This document shows positions 25,596-32,753 of a stretch of DNA of 32,753 nt, piece by piece. Made by a program: the position numbers and the translations under genes. The notes below the pieces were generated by a model. The model was not told the DNA's origin and did no database searches. It saw only the letters and a list, made by a program, of their open reading frames with translations. Source of the stretch: Actinobacteria bacterium 69-20 (GTDB lineage Bacteria > Actinomycetota > Actinomycetes > Mycobacteriales > Nakamurellaceae); assembly GCA_001897425.1 (NCBI GenBank), contig MKSW01000034.1:1-32753 (forward strand). Reading direction: 5' to 3'. Within the stretch, counting starts at the first letter, position 1. Each line of letters starts with the position of its first letter.

Positions 25596-25938
25596 GGCGG
25601 CCGCCTACGTGTGGCCGGCGCGTCACCAGGCCGGCAGCGGTTCGGTCGCGTCCTACCCGCCGATGGGGGCCCGATTTCGGCTCAAAGCGAGCTTCGGGAT
25701 GTCGGGGTTCAGCAGTAGCGCGCGGGTGATCTTGCGTGCCATGCAGACGTACGGCTTGATCCTGGCGGACAACGGCTCGCCGTGGTTTTTCCAGGGCGAC
25801 GCCGATCCGGGGTAGCCGCCGTCGCTGATAGCCGAACTCAAGAAGATCCCCGCTGGCGCTTTCGAGGCCGTGGACGCGTCGTCACTCGTGGTGTCGGCCG
25901 ACTCCGGCCGATCGCGGTAGGTGCCCGCGGGCGCCACG
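25596..25938 (+). pseudogene. Broken copy of the lipoprotein gene 3' end (right copy of the 343-bp repeat)
   Basis: Gap-free match to 18229-18571, roughly 90% identical by eye. The 5' three quarters of the gene are absent: the match starts abruptly at GGCGGCCGCC. A Trp codon of the intact gene (TGG at about 18448) reads TAG here (about 25815), so even the fragment is interrupted. The original stop and the following GCGGGCGCCACG are kept. Many differences are third-position, suggesting an old duplication or a copy brought from a related strain. Confidence 0.8.
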
Positions 25939-25956
25939 ATCTGATGTGATGACGCG

Positions 25957-27009
25957 ATGAGCCCTCGCGCCCGGACTGCTGTTCCGAAGGCCGAGCCCGG
26001 CGATTGCGTCGCCGTGCTGTCGCCAGCGTTCGCCGCGCCGGCCGTGTCCCCGGCCGTACACGAGCAGGCGATGCATCGCTTGACCGAGGCCACCGGCCTG
26101 ATCCCTGTCGAGTATCCGACGACACGCCAGCTCGGTGCGAGTGCCGAGGATCGAGCGGCCGACGTCACCGCCGCGTTCGCGGATCCACGCATTCGAGCGG
26201 TGCTGGCGACGATCGGCGGCGACGATCAGATCACCGTCATTCCGCACATCGATGCCGATGTCGTCGCGCGCAACCCGAAGCCGTTCCTCGGATACAGCGA
26301 CAACACGAATCTGCACAACTTCCTGTGGAACCTGGGCATGCCGAGTTTCTATGGCGGCTCGACACAGGTGCATCTCGGGCCGGGCCCGCGCATCGACGAC
26401 GTGCATCTGCGGTCGCTGCGGGCGGCATTGCTGGACGGCGGCCGCATCGACCTCACCGACCCTGGGGAGTCCGAGGACTTCGGTCGGCCCTGGACCGACC
26501 CGCGTGCGCTCTCGGAATTCGGGGACCGGGAGCCCACGGAACCTTGGTGGTGGGCAGGGCCGAGCGCGACTGTCGAGGGGCCGACCTGGGGCGGCTGCAT
26601 CGAGGTCATCGACCAGATCGCGCTGGCGGGCCAGCTGCCCCGCGTCGCCGGCCTCGCCGGAACGATCCTGCTCCTGGAGACGAGCGAGGAGCTTCCTTCG
26701 GCCGACACGGTGAAGCGCTGGGTGCGCGGACTGGGTGAACGGGGCATCCTTGACCTTGTCGCGGGCGTCCTCGTCGCCCGGCCGCCGGTCAGCGAGCTGG
26801 ACTCGCCGATGCCCTCTGCGGCCGAGCGGTCGCAATTGCGCGACGCTCAACGCGACGCCGTCGTCGAGCAGATCAACCGCTACAACCCGCACGCCGTGGT
26901 GTGCGTCGGCGTGCCCTTCGGCCACACCCGGCCGCAGTGGATCGTCCCGCACGGCGGCACCATCCGTCTCGACGGAGCGACGCACACCGTGACCGCCGAC
27001 TACGCCTGA
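25957..27009 (+). CDS. S66 family peptidase (LD-carboxypeptidase / MccF-like)
   Basis: 350 residues. The S66 catalytic triad is readable: Ser114 in LGYSDNTNLH, Glu241 in LLLETSEE and His323 in VPFGHTRPQW, with the oxyanion segment ATIGGDDQ at about 85-91. LdcA members trim the terminal D-alanine from murein tetrapeptides during recycling, while MccF members cleave processed microcin C and similar aminoacyl-nucleotides. The GYSDNTN and GGDDQ forms and the extended middle region look more MccF-like to me, but this is not certain. No signal peptide is seen, so it should be cytosolic. The start is ATG at 25957, directly after the 343-bp repeat. Confidence 0.88.
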   Translation: MSPRARTAVPKAEPGDCVAVLSPAFAAPAVSPAVHEQAMHRLTEATGLIPVEYPTTRQLGASAEDRAADVTAAFADPRIRAVLATIGGDDQITVIPHIDADVVARNPKPFLGYSDNTNLHNFLWNLGMPSFYGGSTQVHLGPGPRIDDVHLRSLRAALLDGGRIDLTDPGESEDFGRPWTDPRALSEFGDREPTEPWWWAGPSATVEGPTWGGCIEVIDQIALAGQLPRVAGLAGTILLLETSEELPSADTVKRWVRGLGERGILDLVAGVLVARPPVSELDSPMPSAAERSQLRDAQRDAVVEQINRYNPHAVVCVGVPFGHTRPQWIVPHGGTIRLDGATHTVTADYA

Positions 27010-27020
27010 CCCGCAACCTC

Positions 27021-27046
27021 GGCCGAAGCCGCCCCGGGCGGTGGCC
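27021..27046 (+). terminator. GC-rich hairpin after the S66 peptidase gene
   Basis: CCGCCC (27029-27034) and GGGCGG (27036-27041) can pair, and the outer GGCC blocks at 27021 and 27043 extend the stem. It lies 12 bases after the stop codon without a T-run, so it is a plausible but weak terminator. Confidence 0.35.
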
Positions 27047-27129
27047 ACGGCGCTGCTGGTGGCCCCAGCGTGCCGCAAAGTGGACGGCAGGCGACGGCAC
27101 CCCACAGATGCCCATTGCGTACTTGCTAG

Positions 27130-27300
27130 GCTGAACTCGCCATCGCCGACAACACCACCATCACCGTGATCGAGCTAGCGACCGGGGAAATCCTCTCCAT
27201 CCACCTCATCGAGCCCAATAAGACCTACTGGCGCAACAAAGACAGAAGCCCGGGCCGATGGCCCGGGCTTCCACAGCGACCTATGTCACGACTCATGTGA
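27130..27300 (+). pseudogene. C-terminal remnant of an IS481-like transposase
   Basis: A frame without a start runs from just after a TAG at 27127 to a TGA at 27298. It reads ADNTTITVIELATGEIL, then IHLIEPNKTYWRN and PGRWPG, which resembles the C-terminal end of IS481/integrase-type transposases. The DDE core is absent, so only the last ~56 codons survive. A strong hairpin and repeated IS-end-like sequence overlap its 3' end. It marks the left boundary of the low-GC defence region. Confidence 0.5.
27246..27270. terminator. 11-bp perfect hairpin (bidirectional terminator-like)
   Basis: AAGCCCGGGCC (27246-27256) and GGCCCGGGCTT (27260-27270) are perfectly complementary around a GAT loop. The stem is very stable with A-rich and T-ending flanks on either strand. 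It separates the + strand peptidase side from the - strand defence operon and could terminate transcription from both. Confidence 0.6.
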
Positions 27301-27319
27301 GACACATGTCCCGACTCAT
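27283..27319. repeat. Tandem 14-mers at the IS remnant end
   Basis: ATGTCACGACTCAT (27283-27296) and ATGTCCCGACTCAT (27306-27319) differ by one base at a 23-base period. The outer end, read on the - strand, begins TGTGATGAGTCGGGACATGT, which resembles IS481-type terminal repeats. It is probably the right terminus of the element, and the 3' end of the adjacent - strand gene runs into it. Confidence 0.45.
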
Positions 27320-27955
27320 CACACTCGGGTTAGGTGCAGGCAGTTGCTGCTCCTCGATACGGATCGTGTAACGGTGCCAGTCAGATGCCGCTTGAAACCT
27401 AGCCAACCAGAGTTCCGTTGCGCCGGGCGGATCGTCGGCGTCACGACTCGCGCGATCACGGAACCAGACGTCTGAAATGCCCTGCGGGAGGACAAGATCA
27501 TCAACCTGCTCCCCAGTTCTGTCTTCGTAGGAGTCGGAAAGACCATAGAAGTAGGAGCCGTCCCTGTGCTGCTGCGCAAACAGGAAGAGATGCCGTTCAT
27601 TCACCGGTTGATCTAGAAGTTTCTCGAAGTTCTGATGTGCCCACCGTGTGTCCAGCATCCCGGCGCATACTTGCGCTAACGCATTCAGACGCAACGGGAT
27701 CGATCCGCTCTCGGTCTGGGGTTGACCCGCCCTCTTCGTTCGCGCCCACTCAGCCAACAAACGCTCGGCTGGCGGTGAGGTGACCTCTACAAGGCCCTGG
27801 CGCCCTCTGTTGCCGGGGTATGCCAAACAGCCATCCGGCATTTTGTCGTCAGCCCCTGCGTCCGCCAGCCAAACGTCGACACCAAGCACCTGCTCCACAG
27901 CCAGGAACGCAATCTCCTCTTCGCGACTGGCCTTCGTGCCGACCGCGTTGCTCAT
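27293..27955 (-). CDS. Defence-linked protein of unknown function, possible PD-(D/E)xK-like nuclease
   Basis: 220 residues and not recognised by name. Near the N-terminus, ADDKMPDGCLAYPG followed by GRQGLVEVTSP looks like the PD...ExT/K arrangement of some restriction-fold proteins in which EVT replaces ExK. This is a motif impression only. The rest is mixed alpha/beta with many Trp and Gln residues and no membrane segment. It lies 66 bases downstream of the ATPase gene on the same strand, with GAGGA about ten bases before ATG 27955, so it is likely a third gene of the operon. Its last ~10 residues are read from the IS-end repeat, so the natural C-terminus may be lost. Confidence 0.6.
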   Translation of the reverse strand: MSNAVGTKASREEEIAFLAVEQVLGVDVWLADAGADDKMPDGCLAYPGNRGRQGLVEVTSPPAERLLAEWARTKRAGQPQTESGSIPLRLNALAQVCAGMLDTRWAHQNFEKLLDQPVNERHLFLFAQQHRDGSYFYGLSDSYEDRTGEQVDDLVLPQGISDVWFRDRASRDADDPPGATELWLARFQAASDWHRYTIRIEEQQLPAPNPSVMSRDMCLT

Positions 27956-28021
27956 AGGCTCAGTATCCTCTGGTTTCGGGGTTGCGCGGTGCCGGGTGAA
28001 CCACGAGCGGCTGCCCGGTCG

Positions 28022-30589
28022 CTAGGCCTGTTCCTCATCTGCTTGGGGCAGGTCGCCAACATATGCGTGGATCGTTGCCAGCACATTTTCGGGCTTGATG
28101 TTCAGTTCCACTCGGTCCTCACGGGCCATGAAGTAGCCGGGAGCCATTCGGCTCAACGCCAAGCACTCTTCGCGCAACTCAGTGTCGGTGATCGTCAGTT
28201 TCTTGGTGAGGCGGAGCGCAGTTCTGAGAGCCGCATACTCGGCGGTGTGGTCTCGATCATTTTGCTGTAGCTCCCACACCGTCTCAAGAATCTGTTGGTG
28301 TGGGCTGGATTCGGGCTGGGATGCGGCGATGGTATCGACCCACTGTTCCGCGTCGGCCGGGCTCTGACAGGTAGCGAGCAACTCGCGCATCTTGGTTAGG
28401 TTGACTCGCTTGATTGGCGCCAGCCTTACCAACCTCGCCAAGTCCTTTGCCCGCATGAGGGTTATACCCTTGGTCGGGTTCGCTACCCGATCTGCCTGGA
28501 TTTCTCGCATCACGGCGCCGAGGTCGTCTGGCCCAGTCTCGAAATCCGGTCCTACGACGATTGCAAAATCGCAATCTGCTTCATCGCGATGGCGCGCGAT
28601 TGTGGATACTTCGACGCCACTCTTCTTCACCTTTCCGCCAGGCTTCTCCTTACTCTTGGCTTCCAGGGATACTCGATACTTGGTCTGTCCGTTCGGCCCC
28701 GCGGGCAGGAACGCCTCAGCGAGTCCGTCTTGCTCGTCTTTTGCTGCCTTCGGAACAGCCTCGAAGCCGAGTTGCTGGAAGACCTCCACAAGCGCAAGTT
28801 CGAGACCCTTGGCGCTAGTTAGCGATGCCATCAAACCCTGCGCAACGGTGATCGAGTTGCGGGCACCCGAAGACCGCGCGAGGTGACGGAGTAGTTCATC
28901 ACGAGTATCTAGGACCGTTATCGCGGCGGAACCATCGAGATTCGCATCGTGGAGACCTGCCTCAAGCAGAATCTCGGCCATCGCAAAAAGTTCCAGGGGC
29001 AGATTCTTCTTGCGATCGTTGAACTCGTCTGCAAAATGCGCAACGAACGGATGCTCAAGGTTGATCGAAAGCTGTCCGGTTGCGATGTCCAGCATTGCCA
29101 TCGGAAGCAGTGTGCCGAGGTCTTCATATACGACATCGCCGATCAGGCCGCCGCCGCTCGTGATCCGGCTTTCGAGAAAGGCGATCAGTTCGGCAGAGGT
29201 CGGGAACTCCTTCTTGTCGATCGGAACGAGATGACGGGAGTGAATCTTCTCCTCGTACGAGTCCACGACCATGCGTAGGATAGGTCGCTCAGTGAGGCTC
29301 GCGGGGCTGTCAGCAAATCGCTGTGAGGCGCGCCTTTCGCGAGCGGTCTCAGTTTCGTGTGCATCCAGTTTCGTGCGTGCAAGGTTAAAAAGACCACGAA
29401 GGAGTTCTCGGGCACGCTCGACCACGGGGCTCGCGAGCAACGTTTCGCGGCTAGACCGGAGCTCGGCGTCGAGGCGATCGATGTTAATGACCAGGCGGAA
29501 CCGTGAGAATGTGCCGTGCCGAAGGCTGTTTCGGTCGATACCGAATCCTGAGTCGTCGGGGTTGATGAGTCGTCCGTGGACATAGACGAAGAAACCGTTG
29601 CTTCTCCCGACAACCTCAGATTTTCCCGCGTCTATAGGGTCTTCATAGAGTTCGAGGTAGCCGCTGATAGGTCCCAGGCTCTTGTCGACCAGGAGGTAAT
29701 GCTGGTACTCGCCCTCGGGTACCTTCTCGTCCGTATCGGTGTCTAGTTCTCCGGGCGCAGGGCTCGGGATGGTGAGAATGTCCTTGCCGAGAACCCATGT
29801 CCCGACCTGCTTTGCTGACGCCTTGGAAGCGACGACTTTGTTGCCGTTCAAATACAGCGAGAAGTCGTCACGCAGCGGCATCGCCGTCGAGAGCACCCAT
29901 CGAAGCCTGCCTGCGGAGAGTTCAATCGCCATCGGCTTTAGTTCCGTGATGATCGCGACAGTCCAGGAGTCCTCGGCTCCCTCTCCGAAGAGGGTGATGT
30001 TCTCGCGACCGGTGTCGTCAGATAGCCAGGGACGTACGGTTCTGTGGGCTTCCTCCTCGGTGAGTTCACGAAGCGGAAGCTGGACTGGTGGTATCGCGGC
30101 GCTCTCGGAGCCGTCAGTGCGTTCGATCGCCGGTGGGGGCGTCGGAATCGCTTTGAAGTCCATCGTTGTGGAGAAGAACTTTCCATCCGACTTGGTGATG
30201 TGCGTCAGGCGGGTTCCGAGGACGTACGCTGCGAGCTTACCGATCCCAAATTTGCCGATAGTGCGGCGACCACGGGCGGTTGTGCGGTTGCTCGTCTTTA
30301 CTGAGTCTCCAACGATCCAATGAACCTTGAGCCCTGCGGCGTCCATTCCGGTTCCGTTGTCAAGGATTGCGATAGATGCGTCGCTCGCTGCCCGGTCGGG
30401 TGACATCACAGTATGGACACAAGTTGCGTCAGCATCGAAGGCATTCGAGACGAGTTCCTCGATCGCCTTGTTAGGGCTACTGTAGAGACCTTCGGAAAAC
30501 AGGCCGATGATCTGGAAGCTGATTTCGACATTGATGTGGTCCGTGACCGTGCCTGATTCGAAGAATGCGGTCCCGAGCGAGTCAGTCAT
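28022..30589 (-). CDS. GHKL (MutL/MORC/Hsp90-like) ATPase with C-terminal restriction-nuclease-like domain
   Basis: 855 residues. The N-terminal GHKL ATPase has all motifs: N box EELVSNAFDADA (44-55), DNGTGMD (77-83) and GKFGIGKLA (112-120), followed by a transducer-like region. The VTDHINVEISFQIIGLFSEGLYSS start resembles Hsp90/MORC-type proteins. The middle (about 250-600) is unassigned. Near the C-terminus, Asp621, then YRVSLEAK with Glu643-x-Lys645, and STIARHRDEADCDFAIVVG have the layout of a PD-(D/E)xK/Mrr-like nuclease. ATG 30589 overlaps the methyltransferase stop (ATGA), so the two are co-translated. Predicted restriction-modification systems with MutL/MORC-like ATPases have been described by comparative genomics. 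I infer the same role: ATP-driven restriction of DNA lacking the partner's methylation. Confidence 0.82.
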   Translation of the reverse strand: MTDSLGTAFFESGTVTDHINVEISFQIIGLFSEGLYSSPNKAIEELVSNAFDADATCVHTVMSPDRAASDASIAILDNGTGMDAAGLKVHWIVGDSVKTSNRTTARGRRTIGKFGIGKLAAYVLGTRLTHITKSDGKFFSTTMDFKAIPTPPPAIERTDGSESAAIPPVQLPLRELTEEEAHRTVRPWLSDDTGRENITLFGEGAEDSWTVAIITELKPMAIELSAGRLRWVLSTAMPLRDDFSLYLNGNKVVASKASAKQVGTWVLGKDILTIPSPAPGELDTDTDEKVPEGEYQHYLLVDKSLGPISGYLELYEDPIDAGKSEVVGRSNGFFVYVHGRLINPDDSGFGIDRNSLRHGTFSRFRLVINIDRLDAELRSSRETLLASPVVERARELLRGLFNLARTKLDAHETETARERRASQRFADSPASLTERPILRMVVDSYEEKIHSRHLVPIDKKEFPTSAELIAFLESRITSGGGLIGDVVYEDLGTLLPMAMLDIATGQLSINLEHPFVAHFADEFNDRKKNLPLELFAMAEILLEAGLHDANLDGSAAITVLDTRDELLRHLARSSGARNSITVAQGLMASLTSAKGLELALVEVFQQLGFEAVPKAAKDEQDGLAEAFLPAGPNGQTKYRVSLEAKSKEKPGGKVKKSGVEVSTIARHRDEADCDFAIVVGPDFETGPDDLGAVMREIQADRVANPTKGITLMRAKDLARLVRLAPIKRVNLTKMRELLATCQSPADAEQWVDTIAASQPESSPHQQILETVWELQQNDRDHTAEYAALRTALRLTKKLTITDTELREECLALSRMAPGYFMAREDRVELNIKPENVLATIHAYVGDLPQADEEQA

Positions 30590-31761
30590 GGCTTCTTCAC
30601 CGTCAGGACGACTTCGGTTCGCATGCGCTTGGCCATAGACGACTCACGGTTGATCGTCCGGACCGGGAGGTACCGTCTATTCTCCGGTAACTCGCGCTCG
30701 GTGCGAGCCTCGACACGGAAGTCTGAATACTCATACGCCTTTCGAACGAGAACATCATTCTGGATGTAGTTTCCACGCAGCGTAGAGTTGCCGATAACGG
30801 TGACGATCTCCGATCCAGCCTTGCACACGCGGTCGAGTTCACGCGAGAAGAGTACAAGATCGTGTGCGTAGCGAGTGATCGTCGCTGCTGGAAGTTGATC
30901 GGGCGCGTCCACTGAGTCCTTGATGTACTGCACCATGTCATCGACTTGTTTGAGCGCATCGCCGTCGAGCGCGCGTTCTGCACCGATGCTGCGGGAGCGA
31001 ATCTTGCGTAGCTCGGGGATCGTGTGACCGAACCAGATCAGCGACATCCTGTGTCCACGCAGGTAGTCGATCGCATTGAGGTACGGCGGTGACGTAATAA
31101 TCAGATCGACTGACGAATCTGGCAGATCAAGCGCTCGCGCGTCTCCCCTACTGACCTCCACCTGCCCAACAGTGGATCGCTGATCGAGCAGCTTTCTGAT
31201 GCTCGCGACCGAGCCCTCGAACCCTCGATACACGTCGTAGCTGGATTCGGTCGCCACACGGTGGGGCCTGCTGTGCGAGGTGTCGGCTGCCAGCGAAGCC
31301 TTGGGTGCCTTCGTAATGATGATCCGGCTTAGGGCCACTTGAAGCGCCTGACGGACGGAGTCCTCGCTAACGTCGTCCAGTTCTCGCGAGAGACGGTTGA
31401 GTTGACTACGCTGCGTCTCTGCGAACCAGTACTCCGCGAACTTGAGCGTCTCTGCGTCATCCCACCGCGGCCCGTCCACCCTTGACGCCCGCGCACGCGC
31501 ACAGACGCGCTCGGCCTCAGCGACGACCTGCTCAGTATCTACGGGCTTGGTCGCAACCGAACTCATGAGGACAGCGAGAGGATCGACGTCGAACCCGCGC
31601 GCGGCATGGCCTCGATCGGCCGCCGCGGCGAGGACCGTTCCTGATCCGCACATCGGATCGAGGACTATCAACTCGGTATTGCTTTCCCTGGCATCAAGGT
31701 GGTCAATCGCGATGTCAGGTGCCATTCTGGCTGGGAACGGATGGATTGTCCTTGCACCCAT
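30586..31761 (-). CDS. DNA methyltransferase, SPPY type (N4-cytosine or N6-adenine)
   Basis: 391 residues. The start TIHPFPARMAP is a conserved opener of this methylase group. SAM-binding motif I is DPMCGSGT (35-42), followed by GFDVDPLA, and catalytic motif IV is TSPPYLNAIDY starting at Thr223. The order I then IV, with ~180 residues between, could leave room for a target-recognition segment there, as in alpha-class enzymes. TSPPY is most often an N4-cytosine signature, but the target cannot be told. The ATG at 31761 follows a strong AGGAG. It is first of the operon and presumably protects host DNA from the ATPase-nuclease encoded next. Confidence 0.9.
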   Translation of the reverse strand: MGARTIHPFPARMAPDIAIDHLDARESNTELIVLDPMCGSGTVLAAAADRGHAARGFDVDPLAVLMSSVATKPVDTEQVVAEAERVCARARASRVDGPRWDDAETLKFAEYWFAETQRSQLNRLSRELDDVSEDSVRQALQVALSRIIITKAPKASLAADTSHSRPHRVATESSYDVYRGFEGSVASIRKLLDQRSTVGQVEVSRGDARALDLPDSSVDLIITSPPYLNAIDYLRGHRMSLIWFGHTIPELRKIRSRSIGAERALDGDALKQVDDMVQYIKDSVDAPDQLPAATITRYAHDLVLFSRELDRVCKAGSEIVTVIGNSTLRGNYIQNDVLVRKAYEYSDFRVEARTERELPENRRYLPVRTINRESSMAKRMRTEVVLTVKKP

Positions 31762-31829
31762 CAGTACTCCTATGTGTCATACGTTCCGGCGCCAGCTGAC
31801 GTGCTCTTAGAGGCCGCAAGTTTTTCATC

Positions 31830-31856
31830 ATCCTAAGGGCGTAGAGGTTAGGTCAA
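31830..31856 (-). promoter_or_regulatory. Weak candidate promoter of the defence operon
   Basis: On the - strand TTGACC (31856-31851) and TAGGAT (31835-31830) are 15 bases apart, shorter than ideal. They lie about 70 bases upstream of the methyltransferase ATG, leaving room for a 5' leader that contains AGGAG. Confidence 0.3.
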
Positions 31857-31955
31857 TGAAGACCGCCTGCGTGTCTGATCGTATCGGTGCCCACCGACAT
31901 GATCGCGTCGCCGGCGCCGGAGGAACTGGGAAAAACTGAAGCGCTCGAAGTTTTC

Positions 31956-32721
31956 TGGATATCCCCCGTTTTTGTGGACGCCTCGTGTAGGAGGGGTTCA
32001 TGGAAGCAAGTGGGATGCCGGCCGGGTCTGCTGGGCGGCGGAAGTTCACGGCCGAGTTCAGGGCTGATGCGGTCGCGTTGGTGCTCGACGAGGACCGGTC
32101 GATCGCGGACGTGGCGCGCAGTGTCGGGATCGTGGAGCAGACGCTCGGGAACTGGGTGCGCCAGGCCCGGATCGACCGGGGCGAGAAGGAGGGCCTGACC
32201 ACGGACGAGCGGGTCGAGCTGGTGCGGCTGCGCAAGGAGAACCGGCAGCTGCTCATGGAGCGTGAGCTCTTAAAACGAGCAACGGTCTTCTGGGTCCAGG
32301 AGTCAACACGATGACCCGGGTCTATTGGGTCGACTCCCGGAAGGCCGAGGGCTTCCTCGTGGCGGCCGCGTGTGCCGTCGCAGGGATTTCCACCAGCGCT
32401 TACTACCAGTTCGTCGGACGCGGCGGGCCGAGCGTCAAGGACTGGGCCGATGCGCGTCTGGTCAACATGATGGTCGACATCCACCGCGCCAGCGACAAGA
32501 CGTATGGGGTGCCGCGCATGACCCGGGAGCTGGCCGACCGCGGTATCGAGGCCAACCACAAGCGGGTCGAACGGCTGATGCGCGAGAACAACCTGGTGGG
32601 GGTGCACAAGCGCCGCAAGGTGCGCACCACGATCCCCGCGGAGGAGAACCCGCCGGTCCCGGACCTGGTCGGGCGGCGGTTCGCGCCCGGTGAACCGGAT
32701 GTCGCATGGTGCTCGGACTTC
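31956..32721 (+). mobile_element. Truncated IS3-family insertion sequence
   Basis: The left end probably begins near TGGATATCCCCCGTTTTTG, which resembles IS3-group terminal repeats. orfA is intact and orfB stops after the first catalytic Asp region. The right part is missing, replaced by a palindrome at 32715. No target-site duplication can be assigned because the right end is absent. Confidence 0.75.
32000..32314 (+). CDS. IS3-family transposase OrfA
   Basis: 104 residues. A helix-turn-helix of the transposase_8 type, RRKFTAEFRADAVALVLDE with VARSVGIVEQTLGNWVRQ, is followed by a leucine-zipper-like segment (VELVRLRKENRQLLMERELL) that normally mediates dimerisation. The ATG is preceded by AGGAGGGG. 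It overlaps orfB by four bases (ATGA). In intact IS3 elements the two frames are joined by -1 frameshifting, but I saw no clean slippery heptamer here. Confidence 0.9.
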   Translation: MEASGMPAGSAGRRKFTAEFRADAVALVLDEDRSIADVARSVGIVEQTLGNWVRQARIDRGEKEGLTTDERVELVRLRKENRQLLMERELLKRATVFWVQESTR

Positions 32722-32724
32722 TAA
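32311..32724 (+). pseudogene. IS3-family transposase OrfB, truncated
   Basis: 137 codons out of the usual ~280. The HTH_21 region (TYGVPRMTRELADRGIEANHKRVERLMRENNLVGV) is intact. The frame ends at GEPDVAWCSDF followed by TAA, just after the first Asp of the DDE catalytic triad. The other two catalytic residues are lost, so the element cannot transpose by itself. The break coincides exactly with the left arm of the palindrome at 32715-32748. Confidence 0.85.
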
Positions 32725-32748
32725 TGCCGACGTCGGCATTAGACGTCC
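32715..32748. repeat. 34-bp near-perfect palindrome at the orfB break
   Basis: GGACTTCTAATGCCGAC (32715-32731) faces GTCGGCATTAGACGTCC (32732-32748), with one mismatch and no spacer. The inner 24 bases are perfect. It may be a terminal repeat of another element inserted into orfB, a resolvase- or recombinase-type site, or a fold-back created by rearrangement or assembly. Confidence 0.7.
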
Positions 32749-32753
32749 TATGC

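Noticed and set aside
25882-27105. A 407-codon - strand frame opposite the S66 peptidase gene
   Set aside because: The peptidase on the + strand has a full catalytic triad; the antisense product is low-complexity and Arg-rich.
32221-32290. A programmed -1 frameshift site joining orfA and orfB of the IS3 element
   Set aside because: The A-rich stretch after GAGCTCTT does not form a proper X-XXY-YYZ heptamer, and the truncated orfB makes the fusion product irrelevant here.

Overview
The window comes from a high-GC actinobacterium. The first 10.7 kb carry pyrG - Nudix hydrolase - xerD - parA - scpA - scpB - rluB - cmk - der, in an order I associate with Mycobacteriales (Mycobacterium, Nocardia, Gordonia, Tsukamurella and relatives). 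Several protein sequences resemble their M. tuberculosis counterparts as I remember them. No rRNA, tRNA or CRISPR array was seen.

Region 1 (1-10.66 kb, + strand) is a tightly packed housekeeping operon with many 1-8 base start/stop overlaps. It covers CTP synthesis, chromosome dimer resolution and condensation (XerD, ParA-like, ScpA, ScpB), rRNA pseudouridylation, CMP kinase fused to an acyltransferase, and the ribosome-assembly GTPase Der. Region 2 (10.69-16.76 kb, - strand) holds a VapBC toxin-antitoxin pair, a fused alpha/beta 2-oxoacid dehydrogenase E1, and a lysine catabolism pair (lysine 6-aminotransferase and an aminoadipate-semialdehyde dehydrogenase). Region 3 (17.2-27.0 kb) starts with a putative lipoprotein gene whose last 343 bp recur at 25.6 kb as a broken copy. 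Between the copies lies a coupled - strand catabolic operon: DeoR regulator, APC permease, GlpK-like kinase, GlpA-like dehydrogenase with a BFD domain, and a GlpB-like flavoprotein. An MccF/LdcA-type S66 peptidase follows. Region 4 (27.1-32.75 kb) is visibly lower in GC and bracketed by insertion-sequence debris, an IS481-like remnant on the left and a truncated IS3-family element on the right. It holds a - strand defence-like operon: a SPPY-type DNA methyltransferase, an 855-residue GHKL ATPase with a C-terminal restriction-nuclease-like motif, and a 220-residue protein with a possible second nuclease motif.

The best candidate for an under-described system is the region 4 operon. It resembles the predicted restriction-modification systems with MutL/MORC-like ATPases proposed from comparative genomics. 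A second unexplained signal is a heptamer, TATGACG. I count it 12 times by eye in the first 18 kb, 11 times as CGNNTATGACG, and not at all in the last 14.7 kb. It sits mostly in poorly conserved gene segments and spacers. Several genes appear to be leaderless, with a TANNNT -10 box 6-8 bases before the start codon.
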